Source: Rhodococcus qingshengii (GTDB taxonomy: Bacteria > Actinomycetota > Actinomycetes > Mycobacteriales > Mycobacteriaceae). From it: a stretch of DNA of 64,000 nucleotides. A model generated the notes under the pieces. It was not told the DNA's origin. It made no database searches and saw nothing but the letters and a program-made list of their open reading frames with translations. Location: the NCBI RefSeq assembly GCF_021025955.1, contig NZ_JAJNCL010000021.1:1-64000 (forward strand), given 5' to 3'. Below are positions 35,317-44,084 of the stretch, piece after piece. A program made the position numbers and the translations under genes. The stretch's first letter is position 1, and each line of letters starts with the position of its first letter.

Positions 35317-36720
35317 CTAGACCGTCGCGCCCAGTTCGGTGTCCGCTTCTCGCCAAGCGATGGCCAACCGCTGAACAGCTTCTCGTAGGGTTCCTTCGGG
35401 AAGAGTGAAGGGAATACGAACGTGGTCGTCAGGCCCACTCGCGACCTGGTAGGCCAATCCCGGAACGAGCCTGACCCCGTGGCGAGCGGCTGCGCGGCAC
35501 AGGCTCGCGCTGTCCCTGTCCGGCAACGTGATCCACAGAGCGACGCCACCGGCCGGAACCTGGTACGACCACTCTGGCAGGTACTCCTCCAGAGCTGATG
35601 TGAGTGCCTGCAATCTGCCCTGCAGTCGGAGCAGCTGCGCGCCGCGAATGGCCTCCCATTGCCGCATCACTTCAACAGCCACGCGCTGGTCGATCGCCCC
35701 TGTCGCCAGGTCCGCCTCGGCCTTTCGAGCAGCGAGTGTCGAGATCTCTTGCGGCGACGCGCGGACCCAGCCGACGCGCAGTCCTCCCCATCCCAGTTTC
35801 GAAACACTCCCGACGCTGATCACCTGGGAATTCAATGCGCACAGCAGTGGCTGACTGCCAGGACCCGTGTCGACCAACGCGTCATCGCACAACACCGGAA
35901 GCTGATAGCGCTCGGTCAATTCCGCCAGCTTCTGGGCGTTTTCGAGGTCCAGGCTCCCGCCGAGCGGGTTGTGCCATTGGGTCGCGCAGTAGAAGAATGC
36001 GGGTGGTTGAGGTGCGGCCGCCAACCACGTGAGTCTGTCCAGGTCGAGGCGGTCCGGTTCTCGCGAAATACCGCTCACTCGCAACCGCGCACGACGGAAC
36101 AGCGCCAAAGCGCCGGCGTAGGAGGGCGCTTCTGCTGCCGCTCGCACACCACGCTCCGCGAGCAGAGCTGTCGTCAACGCCAGGCCTTGCTGCGCGCCCG
36201 AAGTGATCAGGATCTGCTCCGGACGGGTCGGGACACCGCGTTCGACATACCAACGAACAACCTCCTCTCGGAGTTCTGGCAGCCCGCGCACCGCGTAGCC
36301 CGGGTTGTTGATCCACGTTCCGTCGGCCACCGCGGCGGCAATCGACGCGTTCATCAGTTCGGGCAACGGCTCTGCCGCGGCCACAGTGAGATCGATGGCG
36401 CGTCCTGGCAAGACACTCACCGAAGCTGAGGACCAGCGGGGTTCGGGGGCTGGCGGACCCACTCGACGAACAGTCGTTCCCGAGCCTTGCTGGGCATTGA
36501 GTAACCCGTGCTCGCGAAGTAGTCCGTAGGCGTTGGTGACTGTTCCTCTACTGCAACCCAACTGAGCGGCGAGGGTCCGCTCGGAAGGCAACTGGACCTC
36601 GTCACCGAGAACGCCTGACTCGATGAGCCGGCGAAGCTCCTGTGCGAGCTCCGTCTGGCGCCATCGTCGAGCAGCGGAACCACCGAGATCCCGCTGGAGC
36701 AGTTCTACAGGAAAGCGCAT
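35317..36720 (-). CDS. MocR/PdxR-family regulator (GntR helix-turn-helix fused to PLP aminotransferase fold)
   Basis: A regulator of about 467 aa. ATG 36718-36720 is preferred; the in-frame ATG at 36750 would put the operator boxes inside the gene. Residues ~15-75 are the GntR winged helix (TELAQELRRLIESGVLGDEV then LPSERTLAAQLGCSRGTVTN). The rest is a fold-type I aminotransferase: NNPGYAVRGLPELREEVVRW, TSGAQQGLALTTALL, FFYCATQWHNPLGG, CDDALVDTG, and SVSKLGWGGLRVGWVRAS with the PLP lysine in SVSKL. Such proteins sense amino acids or PLP-linked compounds. It is divergent from an amino-acid permease, its likely target. Confidence 0.9.
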   Translation of the reverse strand: MRFPVELLQRDLGGSAARRWRQTELAQELRRLIESGVLGDEVQLPSERTLAAQLGCSRGTVTNAYGLLREHGLLNAQQGSGTTVRRVGPPAPEPRWSSASVSVLPGRAIDLTVAAAEPLPELMNASIAAAVADGTWINNPGYAVRGLPELREEVVRWYVERGVPTRPEQILITSGAQQGLALTTALLAERGVRAAAEAPSYAGALALFRRARLRVSGISREPDRLDLDRLTWLAAAPQPPAFFYCATQWHNPLGGSLDLENAQKLAELTERYQLPVLCDDALVDTGPGSQPLLCALNSQVISVGSVSKLGWGGLRVGWVRASPQEISTLAARKAEADLATGAIDQRVAVEVMRQWEAIRGAQLLRLQGRLQALTSALEEYLPEWSYQVPAGGVALWITLPDRDSASLCRAAARHGVRLVPGLAYQVASGPDDHVRIPFTLPEGTLREAVQRLAIAWREADTELGATV

Positions 36721-36733
36721 GACCCAAACTGTA

Positions 36734-36772
36734 GTCCAATTATCGTCCAATTGGCCCTCGACATGGATTGGA
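36734..36772. promoter_or_regulatory. Phased GTCCAATT boxes in the MocR/permease spacer
   Basis: GTCCAATTA (36734-36742) and GTCCAATTG (36745-36753) are direct repeats 11 bp apart, one helical turn, followed by a possible third half-site in reverse orientation near 36764-36772 (GGATTGGA). MocR proteins are known to bind phased direct repeats in such divergent spacers. Confidence 0.55.
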
Positions 36773-36850
36773 GGCCTGGGTCACACTTCCTTTCGTTCTC
36801 GCGAGCGACTTCGCAAGTGAGATCAAGAATTCAGACGAGAGGCGCAAACA

Positions 36851-38254
36851 ATGACCGCTGAGTACAAGCAGCTCCCCGAAGCGGCACAACCCGGGTCTGC
36901 GCCCGACGAAGGCTATAAACGCGGACTGGGCCTCCGCCAAGTCCAGATGATGGCCATTGGCGGTGCAATAGGCACCGGACTCTTCTACGGCTCGGGGACC
37001 AGCATCTCGAAGATGGGGCCGAGCCTGATCGCGTCCTACGCGGTAGCGGGGGTAGTGGTCTTCTTCATCATGCGTGCTCTCGGCGAACTTCTCACCTACC
37101 GCCCATGTTCAGGCAGCTTTGCCGACTATGCGCGTGAATTCCTGGGCCCCTTTGCGGGTTTCGTCACCGGGTGGTCGTACTGGGCGCTGTGGATCACTGC
37201 TGGAATGGCTGAGATCTCGGCGGCAGGGGTGTACGTCAACTACTGCTGGCCCTCCATCCCCGTCTGGGCGACGGCTGCGTCTGCCCTGGTCCTCCTGGCA
37301 TTGACGAACCTGGTTTCAGTACAGGTCTTCGGTGAACTGGAGTTCTGGTTCTCGACCATCAAAGTCGTTGCCATCCTTGCTCTGATCGTCATCGGCATCG
37401 GAGTCCTCGCATTCGGCTTTTCTCCGATCGGTGCCACTGCCTCTCTCACACACCTATGGTCCGACGGAGGCTTCGCGCCACATGGTGCATGGTCAGCCAT
37501 GGTGGCAATCCAAGGAGTCATCTTCGCGTACGTCGGGATCGAACTCGTCGGCCTCACTGCCGGTGAGACCGAGAATCCCAAGCAGACCTTGCGTAAGGCC
37601 ATCAACGCCGTACCCATCCGTATCGGCATCTTCTACATCGGAACTCTGACGATTCTGCTGTCCGTCTTCTCCTGGACCCAGTACACGCCTGGCGTGAGTC
37701 CTTTCGTTCAAGTCTTTGCCCATGTCGGTCTACCCGCAGCCGCCGGAATCATGAACTTCGTAGTCCTCACTGCTGCACTGTCATCCGCAAACTCCGGGCT
37801 CTACTCGACAGGGCGGATGTTGCGCGCCTTGGCAGTCACCGGCGGAGCGCCGAAAGCGATGCGCCAACTCAGTACACGCCGAGTCCCGCTGCCTGCACTG
37901 CTGGTGTCCGCGCTCGTTATCGGCATCGGTGTAGTCGTGAATATCGTCTCGCCCGAGAAAGCGTTCATCTACATCACCGCAGTGGCGAGCTGTGCCGGGA
38001 TATGGACCTGGCTCATGATTCTGATCGCGCAATTGCGCTACCGCTCCAAAGTCCGCGCAGGACTACTTCCCGCCTCTGACTTCCGCATGCCAGGGGCGCC
38101 CGTCACCAATTGGCTGGCCATCGCCATCCTGTTGTTCGTCATCGTGTTGATGGCCAATGACACCGATTCGCGGCTCGGCCTGTACGTTTGGGCAATGTGG
38201 TTCGCCCTTCTCGGCGCAGGCTACCTGCTATCGAACCGCGTCAGACGTCACTGA
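36851..38254 (+). CDS. Amino-acid permease (APC superfamily, GABA/aromatic amino-acid type)
   Basis: A 467-aa, 12-helix transporter. The opening GYKRGLGLRQVQMMAIGGAI then GTGLFYGSG is the family's first-helix signature, including the GTGLF substrate-backbone loop. LGELLTYRPCSGSFADYARE and GVIFAYVGIELVGLTAGETE are further conserved segments. The ATG lies in a purine-rich context (GAGAGGCGCAAACA). It is divergent from the MocR regulator with phased boxes between them, so import of an amino acid sensed by MocR is likely. The specific substrate cannot be read. Confidence 0.92.
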   Translation: MTAEYKQLPEAAQPGSAPDEGYKRGLGLRQVQMMAIGGAIGTGLFYGSGTSISKMGPSLIASYAVAGVVVFFIMRALGELLTYRPCSGSFADYAREFLGPFAGFVTGWSYWALWITAGMAEISAAGVYVNYCWPSIPVWATAASALVLLALTNLVSVQVFGELEFWFSTIKVVAILALIVIGIGVLAFGFSPIGATASLTHLWSDGGFAPHGAWSAMVAIQGVIFAYVGIELVGLTAGETENPKQTLRKAINAVPIRIGIFYIGTLTILLSVFSWTQYTPGVSPFVQVFAHVGLPAAAGIMNFVVLTAALSSANSGLYSTGRMLRALAVTGGAPKAMRQLSTRRVPLPALLVSALVIGIGVVVNIVSPEKAFIYITAVASCAGIWTWLMILIAQLRYRSKVRAGLLPASDFRMPGAPVTNWLAIAILLFVIVLMANDTDSRLGLYVWAMWFALLGAGYLLSNRVRRH

Positions 38255-39138
38255 AACAAGCGCTTAGCTGCGAAGATGGTCTCACAACGCTGGAAAGTTC
38301 AGATCTGCTTAAATACGTTTTCGTTGACGACGTTCGGCTGAGTGGCATCGCGACCGATCGTCAGCAGATCAGTATGCAACCGCACCAGTGGCGCGTTGCC
38401 AGAGATTGATTGCACAGCAATATATTTCATGCCTCAGCGAAATGAGTGGGGTGCTGAAAGGCGTGTGTAGCTGCCCGATAGGGACCTGACGCGTGAAGAC
38501 CCAACCAATAGACCTCGCTGGTGTCTCCCAATCTGTGCGCACTGATCGGCAGTACCTGCCGTGAACGACAGGTCGACGGTGACTGCGGCTGAGATCCAAG
38601 TCCGGCCCTGCCGCGATGGACTTAGGAGATCGTCTGTGTTCAATCGATCGGGCGCAACGACATTGTGGGGTAAGCCTCGCTGGCCCCTCAAATGCGTGTC
38701 GCTTTTGCGGCTCCGTGAGAGTTCTATCCGTCCTTCGAAACCTGCGGCTGCTTCTTATCCATCGCATACCCCTTTGGTGCAGTGAACAGACACGACGGGC
38801 AATGGCTGGCCGGAGTAACCGTCCGCGTCACCGATGCCGGCGGAACCAACCTCGTCGAGATCGACATGCTCGTGACCGCCGACGCCATCACTGAAGTGCC
38901 GTCGGGCAGCTGACACTCGTTCAGCGTTGAATCCTGCAGCCTGGATCGTCTCGGCTGGCACTGATGTCGCCGGTTCGGCCTCGATCGATGCGCTTCCTAC
39001 AATTTGATGGGCGATTCGGGTGTGGGCCTGTGGTTGGCGCGCTGATATCTGTGCGCCATTCCCTCGACCGCGGTGAGCGGGTAACGCAGCTGTCTGTCGA
39101 AGTGGGACAGGGGCAGTTGCGTCGCGGGTTGCAGATCG
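38255..39138. other. Long gap; one possible 43-aa orphan frame
   Basis: No complete gene was recognised. A GTG-started frame at 38782-38913 (+) encodes 43 residues with high third-position G/C (QWLAGVTVRVTDAGGTNLVE, then VTADAITEVPSGS), which looks like the tail of a former protein rather than noise, but it has no clear ribosome site. The remainder shows only weak frames. Confidence 0.4.
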
Positions 39139-40173
39139 TCAAGCCGTGGCCCTCGACGGCTCGTTGCGGTAACGCGACAGCCGGCCGTCGGTTCGGGTAA
39201 GCCGCCAGGACCAGAGGGTGAGCCGGGTGCGCATTCCGTTGGCGTCGGCGAGGCTCCGGACGTCTGCGCAGGACTCTGCAAGGAGTCGCCGGAAATCGGG
39301 GTTGCGCATCGAGTAGGTCTCGCGCAGAACATTACGGGGGATGCCCAGCAACGTCGCGTCCTGCCGGCTCGGAACAACGATGGCCCAAAACCCTATGCGC
39401 ATGACTACAGGAGTGGTGAGGCCGAGCGCGAGGCGGTTGAATCGGCTCATGCGCGGAGCGTGATGACGTAGCCATGCATGGGCGAACCCGATGTGACGTG
39501 CTTCCTCGGCGAGATGGATCTGCATGATGCGGTCGGTGAGCGGGTGAATGCCACCGCCGCGCATGATGCTCTTCTGGATGTGATCGATCGGCTCCTCTCC
39601 GGCGAGGATGATCTGAAAGAAGAAACTGGGCCACAGCGATCCCAGCGAACCGACCAAGGGGAAGGCCTTGACAAGCCAGGTTGGGGCACCGTGTACCTCC
39701 GGAGCCACCCGGTTGGTGAACTCCTGAAACATCTGGATGTGGTGTGTCTCTTCGGTGAGTTCGTGCATGAAGTAGCGAAATTCGGGGTTCTCGTTCGCCA
39801 GGCCCATCAAGAACTGGGTACCGCCGAGAAGGAGCAGTTGCTCGAACTGGGAGCCGGTCTTTGTTATAGACGCGAGCCGAATCCGGGCAACCCGCCGTTG
39901 TTCCTGGGTTGACAGCGCGCGGTACCAGTCGGTGTGGGACAAGGGGTCGACCGCGGGGAGTGTCCATCTCGGGTCGTCCGCGGGGGCGGCGAACTCGGGC
40001 GAATTCCAGGCGATGTCTTTGAACGCCTCGAAGTGGAGCCCCGTAGAGGATGCCTCGGACAGTGTGCGCAGAGTGTCGTGGTAATCGCGACGTTCGTCGA
40101 AGGTATTGCGCCCCGTAGTTAAGCGGACAGATGGCGCGTTACGCCGCGTGCGGCGATGTGTTAGGAACTGCAT
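39139..40173 (-). CDS. AurF-like diiron oxygenase-family protein (PF11583)
   Basis: A 344-aa protein. ATG 40171-40173 has AAGGAG 7 bases upstream; an ATG 13 codons earlier is less likely. Two four-helix-bundle metal motifs are visible: an E then ExxxH pair in FRYFMHELTEETHHIQMFQE and a second in IMQIHLAEEARHIGFAHAW. These are the carboxylate/His ligands of AurF-type diiron N-oxygenases and relatives. The characterised AurF oxidises p-aminobenzoate; actinobacterial homologues are often of unknown function. No biosynthetic partners are adjacent, so this is an orphan. A ferredoxin or other reductase would have to come from elsewhere. Confidence 0.82.
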   Translation of the reverse strand: MQFLTHRRTRRNAPSVRLTTGRNTFDERRDYHDTLRTLSEASSTGLHFEAFKDIAWNSPEFAAPADDPRWTLPAVDPLSHTDWYRALSTQEQRRVARIRLASITKTGSQFEQLLLLGGTQFLMGLANENPEFRYFMHELTEETHHIQMFQEFTNRVAPEVHGAPTWLVKAFPLVGSLGSLWPSFFFQIILAGEEPIDHIQKSIMRGGGIHPLTDRIMQIHLAEEARHIGFAHAWLRHHAPRMSRFNRLALGLTTPVVMRIGFWAIVVPSRQDATLLGIPRNVLRETYSMRNPDFRRLLAESCADVRSLADANGMRTRLTLWSWRLTRTDGRLSRYRNEPSRATA

Positions 40174-40555
40174 TTCGGGCTCCTTTGTGGCATCTATCTC
40201 AGATGACCCCACAGTAAACTATGTGTGACTTAGCGTCCACAGTAACTGTATGGGTCTGCACGTCAACGGGTAAGCCTGGAAGGGTGAAAGTGGACGCTCA
40301 CCATCGCACCATGCACGCGGCTCTCGGCGTTTTGCGGTGGTTGTGGGTCCTGCTGTCGAGACGAGGGTGCTGGACGTGGCCGACGGTGGCGCGTTGGGCC
40401 GTTGCGTGCATCCGCCTTGTAGGCCGGGTTGTTCGCCGCTATTCGGCCCGATACACGGTGTCCGTGCACGTCACGGCGGTCCGGGTCGGGAAGTGAAGCG
40501 GTCAAGAAATGTGATCCGGGTAACAGAAGGGAAGATGGGGTGAAGGAGTAGACGC
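40174..40555. other. Intergenic region upstream of the AurF-like and small genes
   Basis: No gene is supported. Overlapping frames on both strands (for example the plus-strand frame ending 40543) have moderate codon bias but lack motifs and start signals. It should contain the divergent promoters of the AurF-like gene and the small gene at 40556. Confidence 0.4.
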
Positions 40556-40729
40556 ATGGATACCAGTGACTTCGATGTCGTGGTGTGGCCCGAATCCCAG
40601 GAACGCGAAGCGTGGTGGCGCGAGATCCTCGGAGTCAGTAGAGACGCAGCGTTGCCGACGACGACGCCGGAGCAGCGCGACGAGCACGCACCCCCCGCGG
40701 ATTCTGCACGCGGCGTAGTTCAGTGGTGA
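40556..40729 (+). CDS. Small hypothetical protein, 57 aa
   Basis: ATG 40556-40558 has AAGGAG at 40543-40548, 7 bases upstream, an excellent ribosome site. The product begins MDTSDFDVVVWPESQERE, continues AWWREILGVSRDAALP and ends SARGVVQW; it is acidic and rich in Trp/Glu with no membrane segment. Codon bias is good. A strong hairpin (40784-40812) follows. No family was recognised. Confidence 0.55.
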   Translation: MDTSDFDVVVWPESQEREAWWREILGVSRDAALPTTTPEQRDEHAPPADSARGVVQW

Positions 40730-40783
40730 TCTGGGCCGGAGGCCCAGGATGGTGCACCTGGGTTTCGGGTACGGGAGGTCGGG

Positions 40784-40812
40784 GGTGGTTCCGCACGAGG
40801 TGCGGAACCACC
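40784..40812. terminator. 13-bp hairpin between convergent genes
   Basis: GGTGGTTCCGCAC and GTGCGGAACCACC pair perfectly around a GAG loop. It lies between the small plus-strand gene and the minus-strand serine hydrolase gene whose stop is 17 bp away. Confidence 0.85.
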
Positions 40813-40828
40813 GTGGTGAGTGGGGTGA

Positions 40829-42013
40829 TCAGCCGTAGATGTTGTTCGGGCTGATCAGCTTGGTGATCGGTACCATCAGGGCGCTGGTCAGGTCGGTTTC
40901 GCCGTCGATGTCGGTGTTGATGAAGACGACGAGGGTGGTGTCCTTCTCGGGCAGGTAGACCGAGACTGTTTTGTAGCCGGGCAGGCTTCCGTTGTGACCG
41001 ATCCAGCCGCCGCTGTTGAACAATCCGAGTCCGTACCCGGAGTTGTCGTCCCCTTCGCCCAGGGGTTCGGTGTGCAGGCGTTGCTTCTGAGTGTTGTCGG
41101 TGAGGAGATCGCCCTTGGCCAAGGCCGGAACCCAGATGCGCATGTCGTCCAACGACGAGATCATTGCGCCCGCGGCGCCGCCCCACGACGGGTTCCAGTC
41201 CGTTGCTGCGGTCACGGATTCGTCGAGTGTTTGGTTGGTGTATCCCTGTGCGTGGGGGTTCGGGAACGCGTTGGTGGTGGGAAAGCTGGTGTGCTCCATG
41301 CGAAGTGGTGTGGTGATCTTGGTATCGATGACGTCCGACAGTGTTGAGCCGGTGACCTTCTCGATGACCATGCCGAGCAGAAGGGTGTTGGTGTTCGAGT
41401 AGTCGACGGTGGTTCCTGGTCGAATTTGGAGTGGGAGGTCTTTGACGTATCCGAGGAGCTCGTCGGATGTGAATGATCGGCGAGGGTCGGAAAGAACATC
41501 CATGACAAACTGTTCGGACGTCGTGTAGGCCACGAGGCCGCTGCGCATCCCCGCCAGCTGGCGCAGGCTGATCGCATCGCCTTCCATGACGCCGTCGACG
41601 TATTTGGAGATCGGGTCGTCGAGACCGATCTTGCCCTCGTCGACCAATTGCAGCAGGGCGGTTACGGTAAATGTTTTGGTGACGCTGCCGATTCGTTGGT
41701 AGAAGTCGGTTTCCATCGGTGCTTTGGTCGCGGTATCGGCGACTCCGGCAGCGCGGACATAGTTGCCGTCGGGCCCCCAAATACCCACTATCGCACCCGG
41801 TATACCGGATGTCTTGATCGCGGAGTCGATTACGGCGTCGATGCTGGCGGACAACGCGGCATCCATCGGCGCATCGGGTGCCGCAGTCGCCGGCGCGGCA
41901 CTGGTCGCGGTGCTCACACCGTCTTGATGGGCGCAGGACACGGTCGTCACTGTCAAAAGACCGACGCACAGTGCGGCGTAGACCGCGGTGCGGGCAATGC
42001 CTCGTTCGAACAT
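40829..42013 (-). CDS. Secreted/lipoprotein serine hydrolase, beta-lactamase class C/DD-peptidase fold
   Basis: A 394-aa protein starting at ATG 42011-42013 behind GAAAGGAC. The N-terminus is an export signal (RTAVYAALCVGLLTVTTVSC) with a Cys that could be lipidated, though the -3 residue is Thr. Catalytic SxxK is in RIGSVTKTF, the Tyr motif is DYSNTN, and the third motif is GHNG. Relatives include D-alanyl-D-alanine carboxypeptidases, esterases and penicillin-binding-like proteins. It is divergent from the ABC exporter operon. Function beyond serine hydrolase is not decidable. Confidence 0.87.
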   Translation of the reverse strand: MFERGIARTAVYAALCVGLLTVTTVSCAHQDGVSTATSAAPATAAPDAPMDAALSASIDAVIDSAIKTSGIPGAIVGIWGPDGNYVRAAGVADTATKAPMETDFYQRIGSVTKTFTVTALLQLVDEGKIGLDDPISKYVDGVMEGDAISLRQLAGMRSGLVAYTTSEQFVMDVLSDPRRSFTSDELLGYVKDLPLQIRPGTTVDYSNTNTLLLGMVIEKVTGSTLSDVIDTKITTPLRMEHTSFPTTNAFPNPHAQGYTNQTLDESVTAATDWNPSWGGAAGAMISSLDDMRIWVPALAKGDLLTDNTQKQRLHTEPLGEGDDNSGYGLGLFNSGGWIGHNGSLPGYKTVSVYLPEKDTTLVVFINTDIDGETDLTSALMVPITKLISPNNIYG

Positions 42014-42333
42014 GGATGTCCTTTCGTGAAGGTACGCGCTCGGTGAATTACGAGTGAAGTGAACCACGCAAGAACCGAATGCTGTTTCAGCACTGAATAT
42101 CTCGCGAGCCTTGGACCAGGAAGAATGCCTGAAAGTGGAAGCCGGAGCGTGTGAAGATCATCCCCAGGGGCTACGTCGAACGCGGAGACTACCTCTCGAG
42201 AGGTACAGGGATCGGGCACTGAGGCGTAGAACCCCACACATTGTGTGGTCGTTCGGCGGATGCGGACCTGGTGCTGGGCGACATATCGTTCGGCGCAGTC
42301 GGAGTAACCGACGTTGACAGGCGGAGAAACGTG

Positions 42334-43248
42334 ATGATCGAGGTCGAAAACCTCAGTAAACGATACGGCGACAAGACCGTCGTGGATGGACTGAACTTCA
42401 CCGTTCGTCCCGCGATGGTGACCGGTTTCCTCGGGCCGAACGGCGCGGGAAAGTCCACAACCATGCGCATGATCGCCGGCCTGGACATTCCGACCTCTGG
42501 GCAGGTCTTGATCGAGGGACAACACTATCGGAACGCCATCGTGCCCATGGCCCAACTGGGAATGCTTCTGGACGCCAAAGCCGTTCATCCTGCTCGCTCA
42601 GCACGAAATCACCTCCTGGCGTTGGCGCAAACCAACGGTATAGGCACCAAACGTGTCGAGGAGGTCATCACCCAAGTGGGCTTGCACGACGTCGCAAACA
42701 AACGGGTCGGCGGATTCTCGCTGGGAATGGGACAACGACTCGGGGTCGCAACAGCACTGCTGGGAGATCCGGCAGTAGTGGTCCTCGACGAACCGGTCAA
42801 CGGTCTCGATCCCGAGGGAGTCCTGTGGATGCGCAACACACTGGCAGCACTGGCAGACGAAGGCAGAACAGTGTTCGTCTCCTCACACCTCATGAGTGAA
42901 ATGGCCCTGATCGCAGAACGATTGGTCGTGATCGGCCGCGGAAAGCTCATCGCGGACACATCGCTCGACGAGTTGATTGCACTGTCGTCGACCAGCACCG
43001 TAACTGTTCGCACCCCTGACGCTGCCAGGCTGCGAGATCTCATCCTCGGACCAGGAATCAGCGTCAGCAGCGACACTGCCGACGTTCTCAGTGTGCGCGG
43101 AGCCACGGCCGAACACATCGGAACCCTCGCGTGGCAATCGAACGTGCCTGTCTACGAATTGTCCTCGCAACACGGATCATTGGAAGTGGCTTTCATGACA
43201 CTCACCCACGATGCAGTCGACTACCGCGCATCCGGCGTAGCCGAATGA
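42334..43248 (+). CDS. ABC exporter ATP-binding protein
   Basis: A 304-aa ATPase. ATG 42334 follows GGAG by 7 bases and starts MIEVENLSKRYGDKTVVDGL; in-frame codons upstream are unlikely. Walker A is GPNGAGKST, the signature is FSLGMGQRLGVATALLG, and Walker B is VVVLDEPVNGLDPEG. The C-terminal extension is typical of ABC-2 drug or lantibiotic exporters. Its stop overlaps the permease ATG (ATGA). The four-gene unit (ATPase, permease, kinase, response regulator) is a common actinobacterial arrangement in which the two-component system controls the exporter. Confidence 0.93.
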   Translation: MIEVENLSKRYGDKTVVDGLNFTVRPAMVTGFLGPNGAGKSTTMRMIAGLDIPTSGQVLIEGQHYRNAIVPMAQLGMLLDAKAVHPARSARNHLLALAQTNGIGTKRVEEVITQVGLHDVANKRVGGFSLGMGQRLGVATALLGDPAVVVLDEPVNGLDPEGVLWMRNTLAALADEGRTVFVSSHLMSEMALIAERLVVIGRGKLIADTSLDELIALSSTSTVTVRTPDAARLRDLILGPGISVSSDTADVLSVRGATAEHIGTLAWQSNVPVYELSSQHGSLEVAFMTLTHDAVDYRASGVAE

Positions 43249-44066
43249 GTACCGGAACGACGGAGTATCCCTATCCTCGTGGTCTCGGAGTCACGACGGT
43301 GCGGGTATGGCGATCGGAGTGGACCAAGTTCCGCTCACTGCGCCACCTGGGGTGGACCCTGTTCAGCTCCGCGGCGCTTCTGATTGCAATCGGATTCGTA
43401 TCGACGCTGCTGACAGCACGCGACTACGCTGGCGCCAGCCCAGAGGCCACTGTAGGTTTCGAACCCGTCGGTACAGCGCTCGCAGGTGTCAGCTTCGCGC
43501 AACTGGCGACCGGTGCACTCGGGGTTCTCCTCATTACAGGCGAATACAGCAGCGGCACGATTGGCCCGTCGCTCACCGCCGTGCCCAGCAGGTTGCCTGT
43601 GCTGTGGGCGAAGCTGGCAGTGATTCTGTCCATGGTGCTCACGGTTTCCTGCGTAGCGGCGCTCGTGGCCTTCTTCACAGGACAGGTTTTGCTGAGCGGC
43701 AATGATCTCGGGGTGTCGCTCGCTGCGCCGGGTGCGCTGCGCGCAGTCGTCGGATCTGGCGTGTCGATGAGCCTGGCTGCAGTGATCGGCCTGGGAGTCG
43801 GGGTGCTGCTGCGCAACAGCGCGGCCGCCATCTCCGTCTGTGTCGGGCTGTTCTTCGTGTTGCCCCCGCTGGTATCTGCACTCCCTTCGTCGATCGGCAG
43901 CTCTTTGAGCAGGTACATGCCTTCCAACGCCGGTGCAGCAATCTACGGCATCGATGCTGACAGCTCGAGCTCACTTTCGCCCGGAGCCGGATTGGCGGTC
44001 CTGTGTTGTGAAGCGGCACTGGTGATCGGTGCTGCCGCGTACAGACTTCGCCGCGGCGACGTGTGA
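43245..44066 (+). CDS. ABC-2-type permease
   Basis: A 273-aa membrane protein starting at ATG 43245, coupled to the ATPase gene by a 4-bp overlap. Six hydrophobic segments are visible, from HLGWTLFSSAALLIAIGFV through GLAVLCCEAALVIGAAAYRL. ALGVLLITGEYSSGTIGPSL matches ABC-2 permeases. It forms the transport channel with the upstream ATPase. Confidence 0.88.
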   Translation: MSTGTTEYPYPRGLGVTTVRVWRSEWTKFRSLRHLGWTLFSSAALLIAIGFVSTLLTARDYAGASPEATVGFEPVGTALAGVSFAQLATGALGVLLITGEYSSGTIGPSLTAVPSRLPVLWAKLAVILSMVLTVSCVAALVAFFTGQVLLSGNDLGVSLAAPGALRAVVGSGVSMSLAAVIGLGVGVLLRNSAAAISVCVGLFFVLPPLVSALPSSIGSSLSRYMPSNAGAAIYGIDADSSSSLSPGAGLAVLCCEAALVIGAAAYRLRRGDV

Positions 44067-44084
44067 GCAACGCCCGGGTGAGCA

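Noticed and set aside
40221..40543. Possible membrane or GTPase-like small genes upstream of the 57-aa gene
   Set aside because: Frames on both strands compete, with no ribosome site or recognisable motif.
40635..41969. 444-codon minus-strand frame overlapping the serine hydrolase gene
   Set aside because: Arginine/glutamine/histidine-rich composition typical of an out-of-frame reading; the overlapping frame has all serine hydrolase motifs.
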